Shown piece after piece: positions 11,155 to 21,399 of a stretch of DNA of 64,000 nt. Numbering within the stretch: the first letter of the stretch is position 1; the number at the start of each line of letters is the position of its first letter. Origin of the DNA: Stictocephala bisonia (lineage: Eukaryota > Arthropoda > Insecta > Hemiptera > Membracidae); assembly GCA_035578905.1 (NCBI GenBank), contig JAQJVL010002561.1, positions 1 through 64,000 of the forward strand, given 5' to 3'. The notes beneath the pieces are model-generated. The model did not search any database. It saw only the letters and a list, made by a program, of their open reading frames with translations, and had not been told where the DNA came from. Position numbers and translations under genes: made by a program.

Positions 11155-11166
11155 GCTCTGCTACCA
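11155..11166 (-). other. copia primer binding site, initiator-tRNA-Met type
   Basis: Directly inside the 5' LTR the minus strand reads TGGTAGCAGAGC. This is complementary to the CCA-containing 3' end of insect initiator tRNA-Met (GCTCTGCTACCA). Twelve bases match, and the position next to the LTR is the canonical one. Confidence 0.85.
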
Positions 11167-11376
11167 TGTTAAAATATGGTATAAAGAACTGTAAGCATAC
11201 TGCATGTTAACACAAAATGAATTTAATACATGTAAGTCAAGTCACTGTTTACATTACATCAGAATATTATAACTCGAACAGAACAACAAAAAACATTTTA
11301 GATATTTGTTGAACTAAAAACAGCTGAGAGAAAGAATTATTGAAAATGAACACAGAGATAATACTGAATCTCAACA
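11167..11376 (-). repeat. copia 5' LTR
   Basis: Identical to 6854-7063. On the minus strand this is the upstream LTR and should hold the promoter. I cannot mark a TATA box with confidence. Confidence 0.93.
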
Positions 11377-11381
11377 GTTTT

Positions 11382-11790
11382 AATTCCCACATTCTGGATA
11401 GCGCCAAACAAAACATGACATAGAAAAGAAAATAATTTCTCATTTCCCCATTTGACACCCAATCTTTATGACAATTTCAAGGCAGGTTCTTTGAGTACTA
11501 GGGAATTTGAAAAAAATTACCTCACTAGTCTAAGTTAAACCTAAAATATTATAAAAAATTACATTTTTGTTTAGTTTTAAAAACGCAAGTATGTTTTACG
11601 TTAAATTCAATATCTCAAAAAGGAAATGAGATAATCAAGAATTTTTTTTTCTCAAATTATCTGCATGGTATGGGCTTTAATTTAGTGAGATAATTATTCT
11701 GTGTATTTTGTTCCTTTTATTTCTTAAGTGCATTGAAAGTTTCAATATAATTTTTACTAGTGATGTGAGGTTCTCTCAATCCCAATGAAT
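11382..11790. repeat. Left terminal inverted repeat of the unnamed TIR transposon, inner part
   Basis: This resumes the repeat interrupted by copia. Reverse-complemented, it matches about 15636-16035: the CATGACATAGAAAAGAAAATA, CTTTATGACAATTTCAAGGC, ATTCAATATCTCAAAAAGG, CTGCATGGTATGGGCTTTAA and ATTCTGTGTATTTTGTTCC blocks all recur with scattered differences. Confidence 0.8.
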
Positions 11791-12236
11791 ACCTATTTTA
11801 AATGAAAGGTTAGCTATTACTAAATTTCAATATTTATTCGTGAAGTATAGGTTTTTAATAAGAAACTATTGTGTAATAATTTATCATATTTTTTTAAATT
11901 TTAATTCAAAAACACAATATTTAATAATAAAAAGCAATTCTACATTTTGTAATATAAATGTAAATATGTTGACTTAGAAGTTTTGATTGAATATAGTATG
12001 CATTCATACTACATGAATATAGTTGAAAGTTAACATTCATGTTACATTCAAGTCTAAAAATAGACAAGCAGATAGTTTGGCTCAACAAGCAGCAAGTTGC
12101 TACAGGAAATTTTCATGTCTTGACAGGCTGCAGTTACTTTTCACTCTGACTGTTGATTGTGAGACAGTCTATTGCTAGTGCTCCTTGAGTAAACATTGTT
12201 AGTTTTTTAATTAGCATAATACGTGTTGGTACATAT

Positions 12237-12530
12237 ACAGTACAAGTAAACGTCACACAACACAAATTTATTACAATATAAGCACAAAATGTACAAATAT
12301 ATTACAATACAAGTACAAATTGCACAAATATTATGGTAATTGATTTCGGTGAACCACGCTCACCTTCCTCAGACCAGAGGGATTCACATTGGTTTCTATA
12401 CAGACGATCGTGGTTCACCGAAATCGATCACCATAATATTTGTGCATTTTGTACTTGTATTGTAATATATTTGTGCATTTTATGCTTATATTGTAATAAA
12501 TTTGTGTTGTGTGACATTTACTTGTACTGT
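12237..12530. repeat. Foldback element, 122-bp arms
   Basis: 12237-12358 and 12409-12530 are inverted copies with few differences, separated by a 50-base loop. The arms start ACAGTACAAGTAAA and end GGTGAACCACG. Each arm itself holds a repeated TTACAATA-AAGYACAAA-TG unit. It lies in the 5' region of the unnamed TIR transposon. A decayed half copy (loop and right arm) is at about 43455-43585, so this is a dispersed family. No coding capacity. Confidence 0.8.
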
Positions 12531-12803
12531 AAACATTGTTATAAGTGTTATAAGAGGTTTAGCTTTCTTTAGTGTATAGGTGAATTTATTTCTAAAGGTT
12601 TTTTTAATTTATGTTTATTTACATGAATTTAAAATAATACAAATTTAAATACACAAAGATAATTAGTTTTAAATTTACATTTTCAGTTAATCTGTTTGGT
12701 GAAATTGTTTCTACTGAATTGCTTACATTTTTATTTTTTCACAATCCAATTATGAAGAAGAACAATTTAACTTGCTTTTAAATAAAGTTTACAGTAATTT
12801 AAA

Positions 12804-15389
12804 ATGGACAGTAAGTGTAGTATAGGGTTATTAAAACTGACAGATTGCCATAAAACCACTTATGTCGCAAAAGAGGGGTTGGAAAATGTGTGTGATCTGT
12901 CTGATGAGGAACTTAACTTAATAAAGACAAGAAGTGAATTAGATAGTAAAGAAATAATAAACATCTGTTTTTATCATACATCTGAGTTTACTATTGACAA
13001 AGTATGAATTCCTACAAAAGGTATGCTGTGATCCATATACCTGTAAAAATCACAAGAAACGCATTAAAAATAGTTTAAGGGTAGTAAATTTACAGCAGAG
13101 TGAATCCTGTGTCACAAAATGTCTAAAAGTGAAACCTGGGGAAAAGTTATGTACTAATTGCTGTAAAATTATATTCTCAACTCCAATTAACTGTGAAGAA
13201 GTTGATGAAAAGATGATGATGATGTGAGTGATATGATGATGAACAAGTTGATGTGAACAAGGTGATGATTATTTTATCATGTCAACTGAAACTGAAACTC
13301 AATTACAAAAAGAAAAGGCTGTTGATTCTTTAAACGCTTCTTTGACGAATGTAGGGTATTCACCTTTCAAATTACATGCATTGATTGAATGAAAACTTAA
13401 AAATTGGTTATGCTCAAAATAAACTAGAAAAACTACATGAAAAATTTTAATGAAAACTGATCAGTTTTAGATGTTGATATGCCATCAAAAGTACCTAAAT
13501 TACAAAAAAAATACTGAGCAAAAAGCAGCGTAAATGGACTTACTTGTTGAGAACATAAAAAGTGAACTGACCAAACTTTCGATAAAGAAGAAAATACAAC
13601 TATTGACAATTCCCGCATCACTGAATTGGTCGAGAACAAAAATCAAAGATACTTTTGAAGTGTCCATTATTCTATGAGACAAACAAAAAATTATATAAAG
13701 AAAAGGGTTTTTGGCCGAACCTGAAGCAAGAAAAGGAAAGATACTGAGTCCCGAGGTTGTTGACTTAGTTGTCAATTTCTATCAGAGTGATGAGCAGTCA
13801 AGAGTTTTACCTGGTATGAAAGATGTAGTAAGCTTAGGGAAAAAACAATATGAGAAGGAAAGATTAATTTTAAGTAATCTGAATGAATTTTTTGCTAACT
13901 TTAAGTGGGAATATACTGAAATAAAAATAGGCTTCTCTAAGTTTTGTACACTTCGCAACAAATGGTGTGTTCTGGCTGGTGCCAGTGGAACTCAACTCTG
14001 TCTGTGTATTTACTATCCAACAAAATGTAATACTTCTAATACATGCAGCACAACTAGAAGAGAGTTGTGATCTACAAAAACTGATTTTGTCTGAAAATTC
14101 AAATCAAAACTGTATGTTTAGGCGATGTGAAAAATGTCCATCTAAAGAAAATCTGACCACATTCTTACAAATCAAATTTGAAAACTATGAAGAAGATGAT
14201 AGAATAGATTACAAGCAATGGGTTGCTACAGATCGGACGCAGATGGTAACACAAACATCACCTATTCATGAAATTTTTGATGAACTGACGTCCAAAGTAG
14301 AAAAGTTAATACCTCATTCTTACATTGCCAAAAACCAGTCAAGCTACTTTAAAAGCCTTAAAAATGCTTATGAGTCAAATATAGCCATCATATCAATGGA
14401 TTTTAGTGAAAATTACTCATTTATGATTCAAGATGAGGTCCAGGGTTACCACTGGACCTGAGACTCCTGTACTGTTCATCCAGCAATCATCTATTTGTGA
14501 ATTGACCAGGAAAAATTAGTCTCATCCCACTGTATCATTTCTGATGACTTGAATCATGATGTTTGTATGTTTTATAAAATTCAAGAAACCCATATACAAT
14601 TTCTCAAGGACAATTTTCCTAACATCACAGACGTTCATTATTATAGTGACGGTTGTGCAGGGCAGTGCAAGAACAAATACAACTTCATGAACCTTTCCCT
14701 TCATGAAAAAGACTTAAAATTAAAGGCCAATGGTCTTTCTTCACTACAAGCCATGGCAAAACAGAATGCGACGGTATTGGAGGAACTGTTAAGCGGTTGG
14801 CGCGAACATCAAGTCATCAAAGGCCTCTTGACAATCAAATACTGACTGCAACTACCTTTTTTCAATTTTGTAAATCCAACATTGCCAAAATCAATTTCTA
14901 CTTCATCTCAAAAGAATCAGTAGATCAGACTCATTGCAAGCTCGCAAAACGCTTTGAAGGTCTGAATACCCTTCCAGGTACTAGAAGTTTTCACAACTAC
15001 AGACCCCTTGACTGTTTTGGAACTATAGAAGCAAGACGAGTCAGTTGCGATGAAAAACCAAGTCTAACATTCAACTTGAGAAGAGGATTAACTTCAAATG
15101 TTAAAGAAGAAGATCTATATCCCTCTTGCTTCATTGCTTGTACATATGACAATCTCTGGTACTATGGAATAATAACAAATGTTGCCAAAGAAGATGGAGA
15201 TGTAACAGTAAAGTATCAGCAGGACCATCCCCTTCTTTTTACTGGCCCAAACGAGATGATGTATGTGACATGCCAATTCCACACATCCTTGCAGTGGTTG
15301 AGCCTCCACACACCTCAACGGGAAGGACCTATCGATTCCCACCAGAGTGCACCAGATTAGTTGAAAATATATTCAAACAAAAAAATTAG
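12804..15389 (+). pseudogene. DDE-like protein of an unnamed TIR transposon
   Basis: Several plus-strand frames read as one protein broken by frameshifts and stops (near 12998, throughout 13230-13700, near 13985, about 14465-14550, 14765, 14830, 15245). In order: a Cys-rich N-terminus (CCDPYTCKNH at 13030, LCTNCC at 13150); LAEPEARKGK and VLPGMKDVVS; IGFSKFCTLRNKWCVLAG with SGT and a Cys/His stretch; IAIISMDFSENYSF (candidate first catalytic Asp); VHYYSDGCAGQCKNKYNF (second Asp); CDGIGGTVKRLA in another frame (third acidic candidate). The C-terminal FIACTYDNLWYYGII...GDVTVKY resembles a small SH3/chromo-like fold. Similar proteins are frequent but uncharacterised in insect and cnidarian genomes. 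I cannot give the superfamily name. Long inverted repeats flank it, which supports a transposase role. Confidence 0.65.
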
Positions 15390-15635
15390 TAAATTAGCTT
15401 GCAAGTCTTCTCAGTGAAATGGGTCTAATGATATACATTTGGTGTGTGTAAGAACAGGTTTCTGTATACTTAATTTGTACGTAAATATTAAGTTTATATT
15501 TTAATACTGGGCCTATATATCATATCTGAACTCAAATATTTTTAATTCACATTGCTTACTATTACATATACTTTTCCAAATATTAAAATGCAGTTTATAT
15601 CTTTCCTTTAAAAGCTATAGCCTAGTTATTCATTG

Positions 15636-16115
15636 TTATTGAAAGAACTCACATCACTTGTAATTAATATATTAAAACTTGCAATACATTTTAGAAATAA
15701 AAGGAACAAAATACACAGAATAATAATTTTACTAAATTAAAGCCCATACCATGCAGATAATTTAGGAAAAAAGATTTCTTTATTATCTCATTCCCTTTTT
15801 GAGATATTGAATTTAACGTAAAACATGTTTCCATTTTTAAAACTGAACAAAAAATAAAACATGTAATTTTTTATAATATTTTAGATTTAACTTAATTTTT
15901 TTTAAATTCCTTAGTACACAAAGAACCTGCCTTGAAAATTTCATAAAGATTGCGTGTCAAATGAGGAAATGAGAAATTATTTTCTTTTCTATGTCATGTT
16001 TTGTTTGGTGCTATCCAGAGTGCAGGAATTGAAAAACGTTAAAACTTTTAAGTGCCATAACTGGAAAACTAAGTGAGATAAAAATTCCAAATTTGGTAAA
16101 TAAAGTTCCTTATAT
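15636..16115. repeat. Right terminal inverted repeat of the unnamed TIR transposon
   Basis: This is the reverse complement of 11382-11790 followed by about 6770-6853, i.e. the left repeat with copia removed. Differences are scattered single bases. Outside about 16115 the match to the left side fades, so the right terminus and target duplication could not be fixed. Confidence 0.75.
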
Positions 16116-17220
16116 ACAAATGAGTTTTTCCAACCTCGTATTTCTTGAAAATCATTTTTAAATGTATTTTTTAGATTTGGCAACCACATTTAGGGTTAAT
16201 TGATATAGACTAGATCTAAAAAATGAACTATATGATACCACTGCACACTTTGTGCGCCAGTTACTACACAACTGTCATATTCGGCCTCAGTAAATGCTAG
16301 TTTGTAGTAAGTCTCACTCACTATGCTAGTGACATTTCAATGTGCGATTATGTTAGCATTATTAGAAAACCTGTACTATAGGACTGTTAAAAGCAACTGG
16401 ACAAGTATTTAATATGATTTTGTTTTACAACTATATTTATGAAGTAACAAAAATCAGATGGTTTTATATCCACACTAAAAATGTACAAGCATGATAATTA
16501 AAAAGGTTAACTGCTGTTATATGTTTTGATAAAATACCAAAGTGGTAGAAACTTAGATTGTTTAAGGCCAGTGGGGCGGAGCCCAGGTTTTGTCCAACGT
16601 CCTTGGCCCATTAGTTTAAAAATAAATCTCATTCAGCTATCTTCTTCCTAACTTGAGCATTTCTGAGGGAATCATTTGCATGCGGAATTAAATATATAAT
16701 CAACCTTAGGCCTAGTCTGCAACCACTCAGCCCTGTAGGTGTTTTGTTTCGGTTTAAAGTGGCCTATTAGCTTATGACATAAAAACATTCTGAAATTTTA
16801 GATTTACATGTACTTCTTTGGTTCTAATACCAACTATCAACAATTATTTACTGAAGATTAAAGTGTATTCTTAACAAATATTAAATGTTGACAACATTGA
16901 AAAAAAATATCTACAAATTACATCAACTGGGAAAACCATTGCTGAATTATGAAAATTAATAATTCTTTACTAAAACAGAATACAGTCTTTGAAACTATAA
17001 AAGCATTATTCAATTTAATTAGATAATATTCTTACTTTGACCAACAAGTGCCTTTAATGACATCTTGACTATAGTGTCGTCTGCCTTTGTCTCTAAACTG
17101 ACTCACTGATCCTAGTCCAACATTCCTTAGCTCAATGTTAGTTCTTCTTAACCAAAGGCTATAAAACTATAATCTTTATTAATCTACTTTAATTATATAA
17201 TCTTTGGGTCTTAACTGAAC
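16116..17220. other. AT-rich non-coding stretch
   Basis: No gene seen. A phrase at 16566-16585 (GGCCAGTGGGGCGGAGCCC) recurs at about 18852 and matches the RTE-type tail repeat, so a short fragment of that family is present. Confidence 0.4.
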
Positions 17221-17265
17221 CATAGACCTTCTATTGTATTATTATAGTATAATAGAAGGCCTATG
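17221..17265. repeat. 45-bp near-palindrome
   Basis: Arms CATAGACCTTCTATTGTATT and its inverted partner ending AATAGAAGGCCTATG, with about three mismatches. The same arm sequence forms the palindrome at 19831-19872. Confidence 0.65.
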
Positions 17266-17762
17266 ACTGAATCTTAAGAAAAATGCAAACATTCATTACT
17301 GTGCCAAAACAAAATAAAATATTCCAAACTAAAATTAAAAACTATGGACTTTTTAAATGAAATTACAATTGTTGTAGGAAATGGAAAAGTTAGTCTCACT
17401 CTTTCAGTAAGCAAATGTTCAATGTACATAAAAAAGACTAGACTCTTGATATGTCACCAGTATATACCAAATTGAGCAGAATTTCAAACTAATTTATTAA
17501 GCAAAAATTGACAATACAATTCGCATTAGCCAAGTCCTTGACAGATACAATATGATTAAATTAAACCAATAATAAAGAAGGTATAACTAGGTTCCTGGCT
17601 AAAATTCCCAAAGGCTGTAAGCGGCAAGATTTATTTTATAGGATTTAAGCTATTTTCTGAATTTATATGTGTTTGACTACAACCTAAGGAACATTTGAAA
17701 ACTATTAAAGAGATTTATCCCGTTGTAAATTTAATGTTTTTTTATAAAAACATTTTACGATT

Positions 17763-17828
17763 CTTACATATATGAGACGCCGACACAACGTTGTTGGTAT
17801 TTTAAGGCGAATATGAATGATTTATGTT
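17763..17828 (-). repeat. SINE-B tail fragment
   Basis: CTTACATATATGAGACGCCGA, ACAACGTTGT and GGCGAATATGAATGAT match the 3' end of the SINE-B copy at 47673-48066, minus-strand orientation. The rest of the element is absent. Confidence 0.5.
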
Positions 17829-17829
17829 T

Positions 17830-18455
17830 GGGGATTGGCGGTTTATTCATATCATAACGGATAGAATAAAAACTGTTTATCCATCAAAAATAACGGAGAG
17901 AATAAGAAGTTTCTATTGAAAAGTTAAATTTAAAAAAATTATGTCTGACAAATTATAAAGTTTCGAAGATGTGCATGGATGGTAATGTTAAAATTCTTTA
18001 TTCTCGATATGCTTCTTTCCCGGGCTGACGTCTATACAGGGGAGGACTGTTCTCACAGCAGTTTTTGAAGCTTGAACACGTACATGACTTTTTGACTATC
18101 ATGACCCCAACTAGGAATAACGTAAGCTAAGTAGGGATATATGAGACCATAACATGCTGCTAATATTACGTCATTGCTTACTTATTCTTTAAGACTGTTT
18201 ATAAGGCTTAAAAAACACCATTCGTTCCAACTTAGTAAAATTAGAACTGGATATTGATAGAAAGGTATCGTCTATGAAAAGCGAGAGTTTGGCAGATAGA
18301 GTGTATGAGTGTAGGGGTTGAAAACATATACCTGAGATATATGTCTATAAATGTTACAGCTCTGTGTGCTATACTTATTATAACTAGGTTTAACTACTGA
18401 TTCTTTTCAAACTATTAGGAAATATTCCATTTGTGAAGGAAAACGTTTACAAGGT
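17830..18455. other. Non-coding stretch
   Basis: No supported gene, RNA or repeat structure. Confidence 0.35.
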
Positions 18456-18965
18456 GACTAGCTGTTTACCCGTGCCTTGCTACGGGATTAAATTACAAAC
18501 AGTAATGTTTTAGTTTATTTATGGTAGCTTCACGTGCCAACCTCGTCATTCCCTGCACTCATGAGGGATGTTCGGCCTTCAACCTCACTTGGGAACTCTG
18601 CTTTAGCCCCTTTGTACAACTCGGCCTGCGGCCTCGTGGGGAAGCTTGGCGTACGGCCTCGTCTGGAAATTTTGACTGTATCACTATGATTTTTTTTTCT
18701 TTTTTCAGTGGCGCCCACAAACATAATCTTTCTAAAAACTGAAAGTATATTAGGAGTCGACAGAAAAATGCCTTTAACCTGATGCCTCTTTTCACTGCTG
18801 ATGATGAATTAATTAAATTAAATAACTAGATAAGAATAAAATTGAAACTTAAAAGGCCAGTAGGGTGGAGCCCTAGAGTCGGATAAGAATACAAGCACAC
18901 CAGGAGCCTTCCCGGGAGTAAACTCTACAACTTTTAACCTATACGATGAACGGGATCATAATATA
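18456..18965 (+). repeat. RTE-type tail repeat, copy 2
   Basis: It opens GACTAGCTGTTTACCCGTGC and later carries GGCCAGTAGGGTGGAGCCC and CTTCCCGGGAGTAAAC, aligning with copy 1 (5046-5490). An internal GC-richer block at about 18530-18670 (repeated 'cggcct' phrases) recurs at 31780-31930, indicating a second, inserted or shared, repeat module. Open frames through this block have no family resemblance. Confidence 0.5.
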
Positions 18966-19830
18966 AATAGCATTGTTATGACTGCATCGTATTCAGTCGA
19001 AAATTAATATAATGTTAGTAAATATCTTAATATAAAATTAATTTATAATACCAATATTTCACACAGCATATTATTTTTTGACTGGATGCAGAAGTATATT
19101 TAAGTATCCACTTTATCACCAAAAAATAAAATATAGCATATGTATAAACAAACAAATTAGTTGCAGAAACATTACATCATATATTTAAAATCTGCATTTC
19201 ATTTGTTTTGTTAGTAAACAAATCAAACTAAAACTCCTCGGTTAGTTTTCCAAAAATTTCCAATTTCATTTTGATTTTTTCACTTTTCTTTCCTGAAGAA
19301 AATTCTACGAAAAATTAGGAATCTTAAAAACAAAAAAGTGAAGGAAACGTGTTAAGCCGTTGTCAATTGATGGAATGACAACAATTTTCAGGTACTCATT
19401 TTTATATATTAAGAAAATATAAGAGCTTTAACAGGAGAGACACTACACTTTTTTATCAGAAAATGTCAGCCCCTGGTGGCATTTCATTTTTTTAGTCCTT
19501 AATTTACACTGTACGTATTTCTGTCTCAGCAATTGTACTAAGAAAAAAATATTTCAATCATCAGCAAACATCACATAGGTGCTCCTAATAACAGTTGAAA
19601 ATGAAATTAAAATATTACTTTATGCACATCTAAAAACAATATGTACGATGAGGGGAGTGAAGTAAACGATAAGTATTTTCTAACACCTGGCCCCAATACA
19701 ATGAACTGAATAAACCCACTTTACTTAGCATACTTCCTAGTCAAATAAAGGCGCATAGAATAATTTTGGAAACGCGGCAATCTGTCTTTAAGCTCAACCG
19801 TCATGTAACTGACAACGTCGCGGTAGTACA
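18966..19830. other. AT-rich non-coding stretch
   Basis: No gene seen. The piece at about 19690-19760 (ACTTTACTTAGCAT, TAGTCAAATAAA) also occurs at about 38775-38815, so it is a dispersed repeat of unknown type. Confidence 0.4.
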
Positions 19831-19872
19831 ACCATAGACCTTCTATTATACGGTATATAGAAGGTCTATGGT
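19831..19872. repeat. 42-bp near-perfect palindrome
   Basis: ACCATAGACCTTCTAT and its exact inverted copy ATAGAAGGTCTATGGT surround a 10-base centre (TATACGGTAT). The arms are shared with the palindrome at 17221-17265. Confidence 0.75.
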
Positions 19873-20069
19873 ACAACTAAGGAAATGTTATGTTTTACGA
19901 GCATTGCTCTCAACAAGTTGTTATGTCATTTAGTTATAATTTAAAAAAGACAGGTTTAAGAGCCTTGGGGTTCCTCAAGAAAGCACAGGAGTCGAAGTCA
20001 AACTTAACTGTAAAAGATAAGGCCAGTGAGGTAGCTCTCCAAACATCGAAATACAGAATCCTCACCTAC

Positions 20070-20475
20070 TATAGTCCAGCCGTTCTAACTTTACCTCTGA
20101 GGGGAGAACAACATGGCAACTTTGTATATCTTCTGCGCTTGGTTCCTTCTTGTCCCACGGCTAATTTGTTTCCGGTCTAGATAAATCACTACCAGGGTCT
20201 GATAGTTTTTATCAGTTAAACTTGTCCGATTGACTTCGTTTTTTTTTTTTTATTTGTAAACAGTAAAAAAGTACTTATCAGTTAAAAACAAAACAGATTT
20301 TAATTCCCACTAAAAAAAAATAATTGTGTACGTTCCTACATTCTTCCCAATTGTGAATCACCGGATGTACAATTTAGAGAAGGACTGTGTGAGTATGGAT
20401 GCGACGTTGCCTGTGTCAATTTTCCAGTTTAGCCCGCAAACCTCAGAGCTAAAGAGGTAAAACGGCTGGACTATA
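20070..20475. mobile_element. TA-flanked MITE, about 400 bp
   Basis: TA dinucleotides at 20070-20071 and 20474-20475 bound inverted ends: TAGTCCAGCCGTT on the left and its complement AACGGCTGGACTA on the right. Further in, ACCTCTGAGG and CCTCAGAG are also inverted. There is no transposase frame. TA duplication points to the Tc1/mariner superfamily, but no family match was recognised. A T11 run lies inside. Confidence 0.6.
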
Positions 20476-21395
20476 TCGAATTACATAATTAATTGTAGAC
20501 CAGTGAGTGACAGTCCAGCTTGATTGTGACTACTATGTTGATATTGTCATAGAATAAAGAATTGTTATTGCCATGAAACTATTTACATAGCATGGACAAT
20601 TGTCACACAATTGTTACACAATGTGGTCAATAGAATAGAATAAAATAACCTCTAACAGAAATATGTTTCTTAACAGCAAAGTACTCCTGGATACTGTAGT
20701 ATTCTCTACTTGATAAAAATGACTTGAGTTTGCCTCTGAATCTATCCCCAACACATTCACATTTAATATATGAAGGAAATTAATTAGTAAACAGTTTTAT
20801 TATGTTAAGATATGACTGGTTTTTTTTTTTTTTTTTTTTAGAGGTTGTGTTATGCTGTGGTACAGTAAGAGTGAAGGAGACATGACATAGAGTGGTATTT
20901 ATTTCGGAAATTAAATAAATGTTTATGTTTTATTAAAAAAAGCTTATTACTGGTATCTACATATACAAGAAAAAAAGTTAGTAAGTTATTTTCTGAAAAC
21001 GCTCCTCTACATGTGTCGGTTCTCAATCCAAATATTAACTTAACTATTTTGATAGATTTTAGTTCAATTCAACAATCATTTAGGCCCGATTTGTTGTCGA
21101 TTCTGTATAAATCACATGATCATTGTTGCTTAGTTTTAAGAGCTGTTGTTTTTTCTTGTGCTTTATAATTTTTACGTTGAAAGTTTGTTCCTAGACTATT
21201 TTTGAGGTTTTCATATAGATAATGATTCATAATGAGTATAATCATAGTATATACTGAGGTATAATTTATAGTTAAGCCATCTTTGTAACAAATTTCTTGT
21301 AAAAGTGGTACTGCCGCTAATAAATAATAGTATTTTAGATTGTTCAAGCATATACTTTCTATTATACCTTTATGCTGTACAAGGTATACCTTCTA
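20476..21395. other. AT-rich non-coding stretch with a T-run
   Basis: No supported gene. A T run of about 21 bases is at 20819-20840. Confidence 0.4.
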
Positions 21396-21399
21396 GTAT

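Larger units (their letters stand above)
6854..11376 (-). mobile_element. Ty1/copia LTR retrotransposon, complete insertion
   Basis: Identical 210-bp LTRs (6854-7063 and 11167-11376) begin TG and end CA. The insertion is flanked by the 5-bp direct repeat GTTTT (6849-6853 and 11377-11381). On the minus strand, the primer binding site directly follows the 5' LTR and a purine tract precedes the 3' LTR. The coding order gag, protease, integrase, reverse transcriptase, RNase H is the copia order (integrase before RT). The reading frame is broken by one stop between gag and protease and by frameshifts after the protease and after the RT active site. It sits inside the left inverted repeat of an older DNA transposon. 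Confidence 0.95.

Noticed and set aside
12333..12572. 79-residue open frame in the foldback
   Set aside because: It lies entirely in an inverted repeat and its loop, with no family resemblance.
18521..18795. Overlapping open frames on both strands near 18.6 kb
   Set aside because: They fall in a GC-richer dispersed repeat module that also occurs at 31.8 kb and show no conserved protein pattern.
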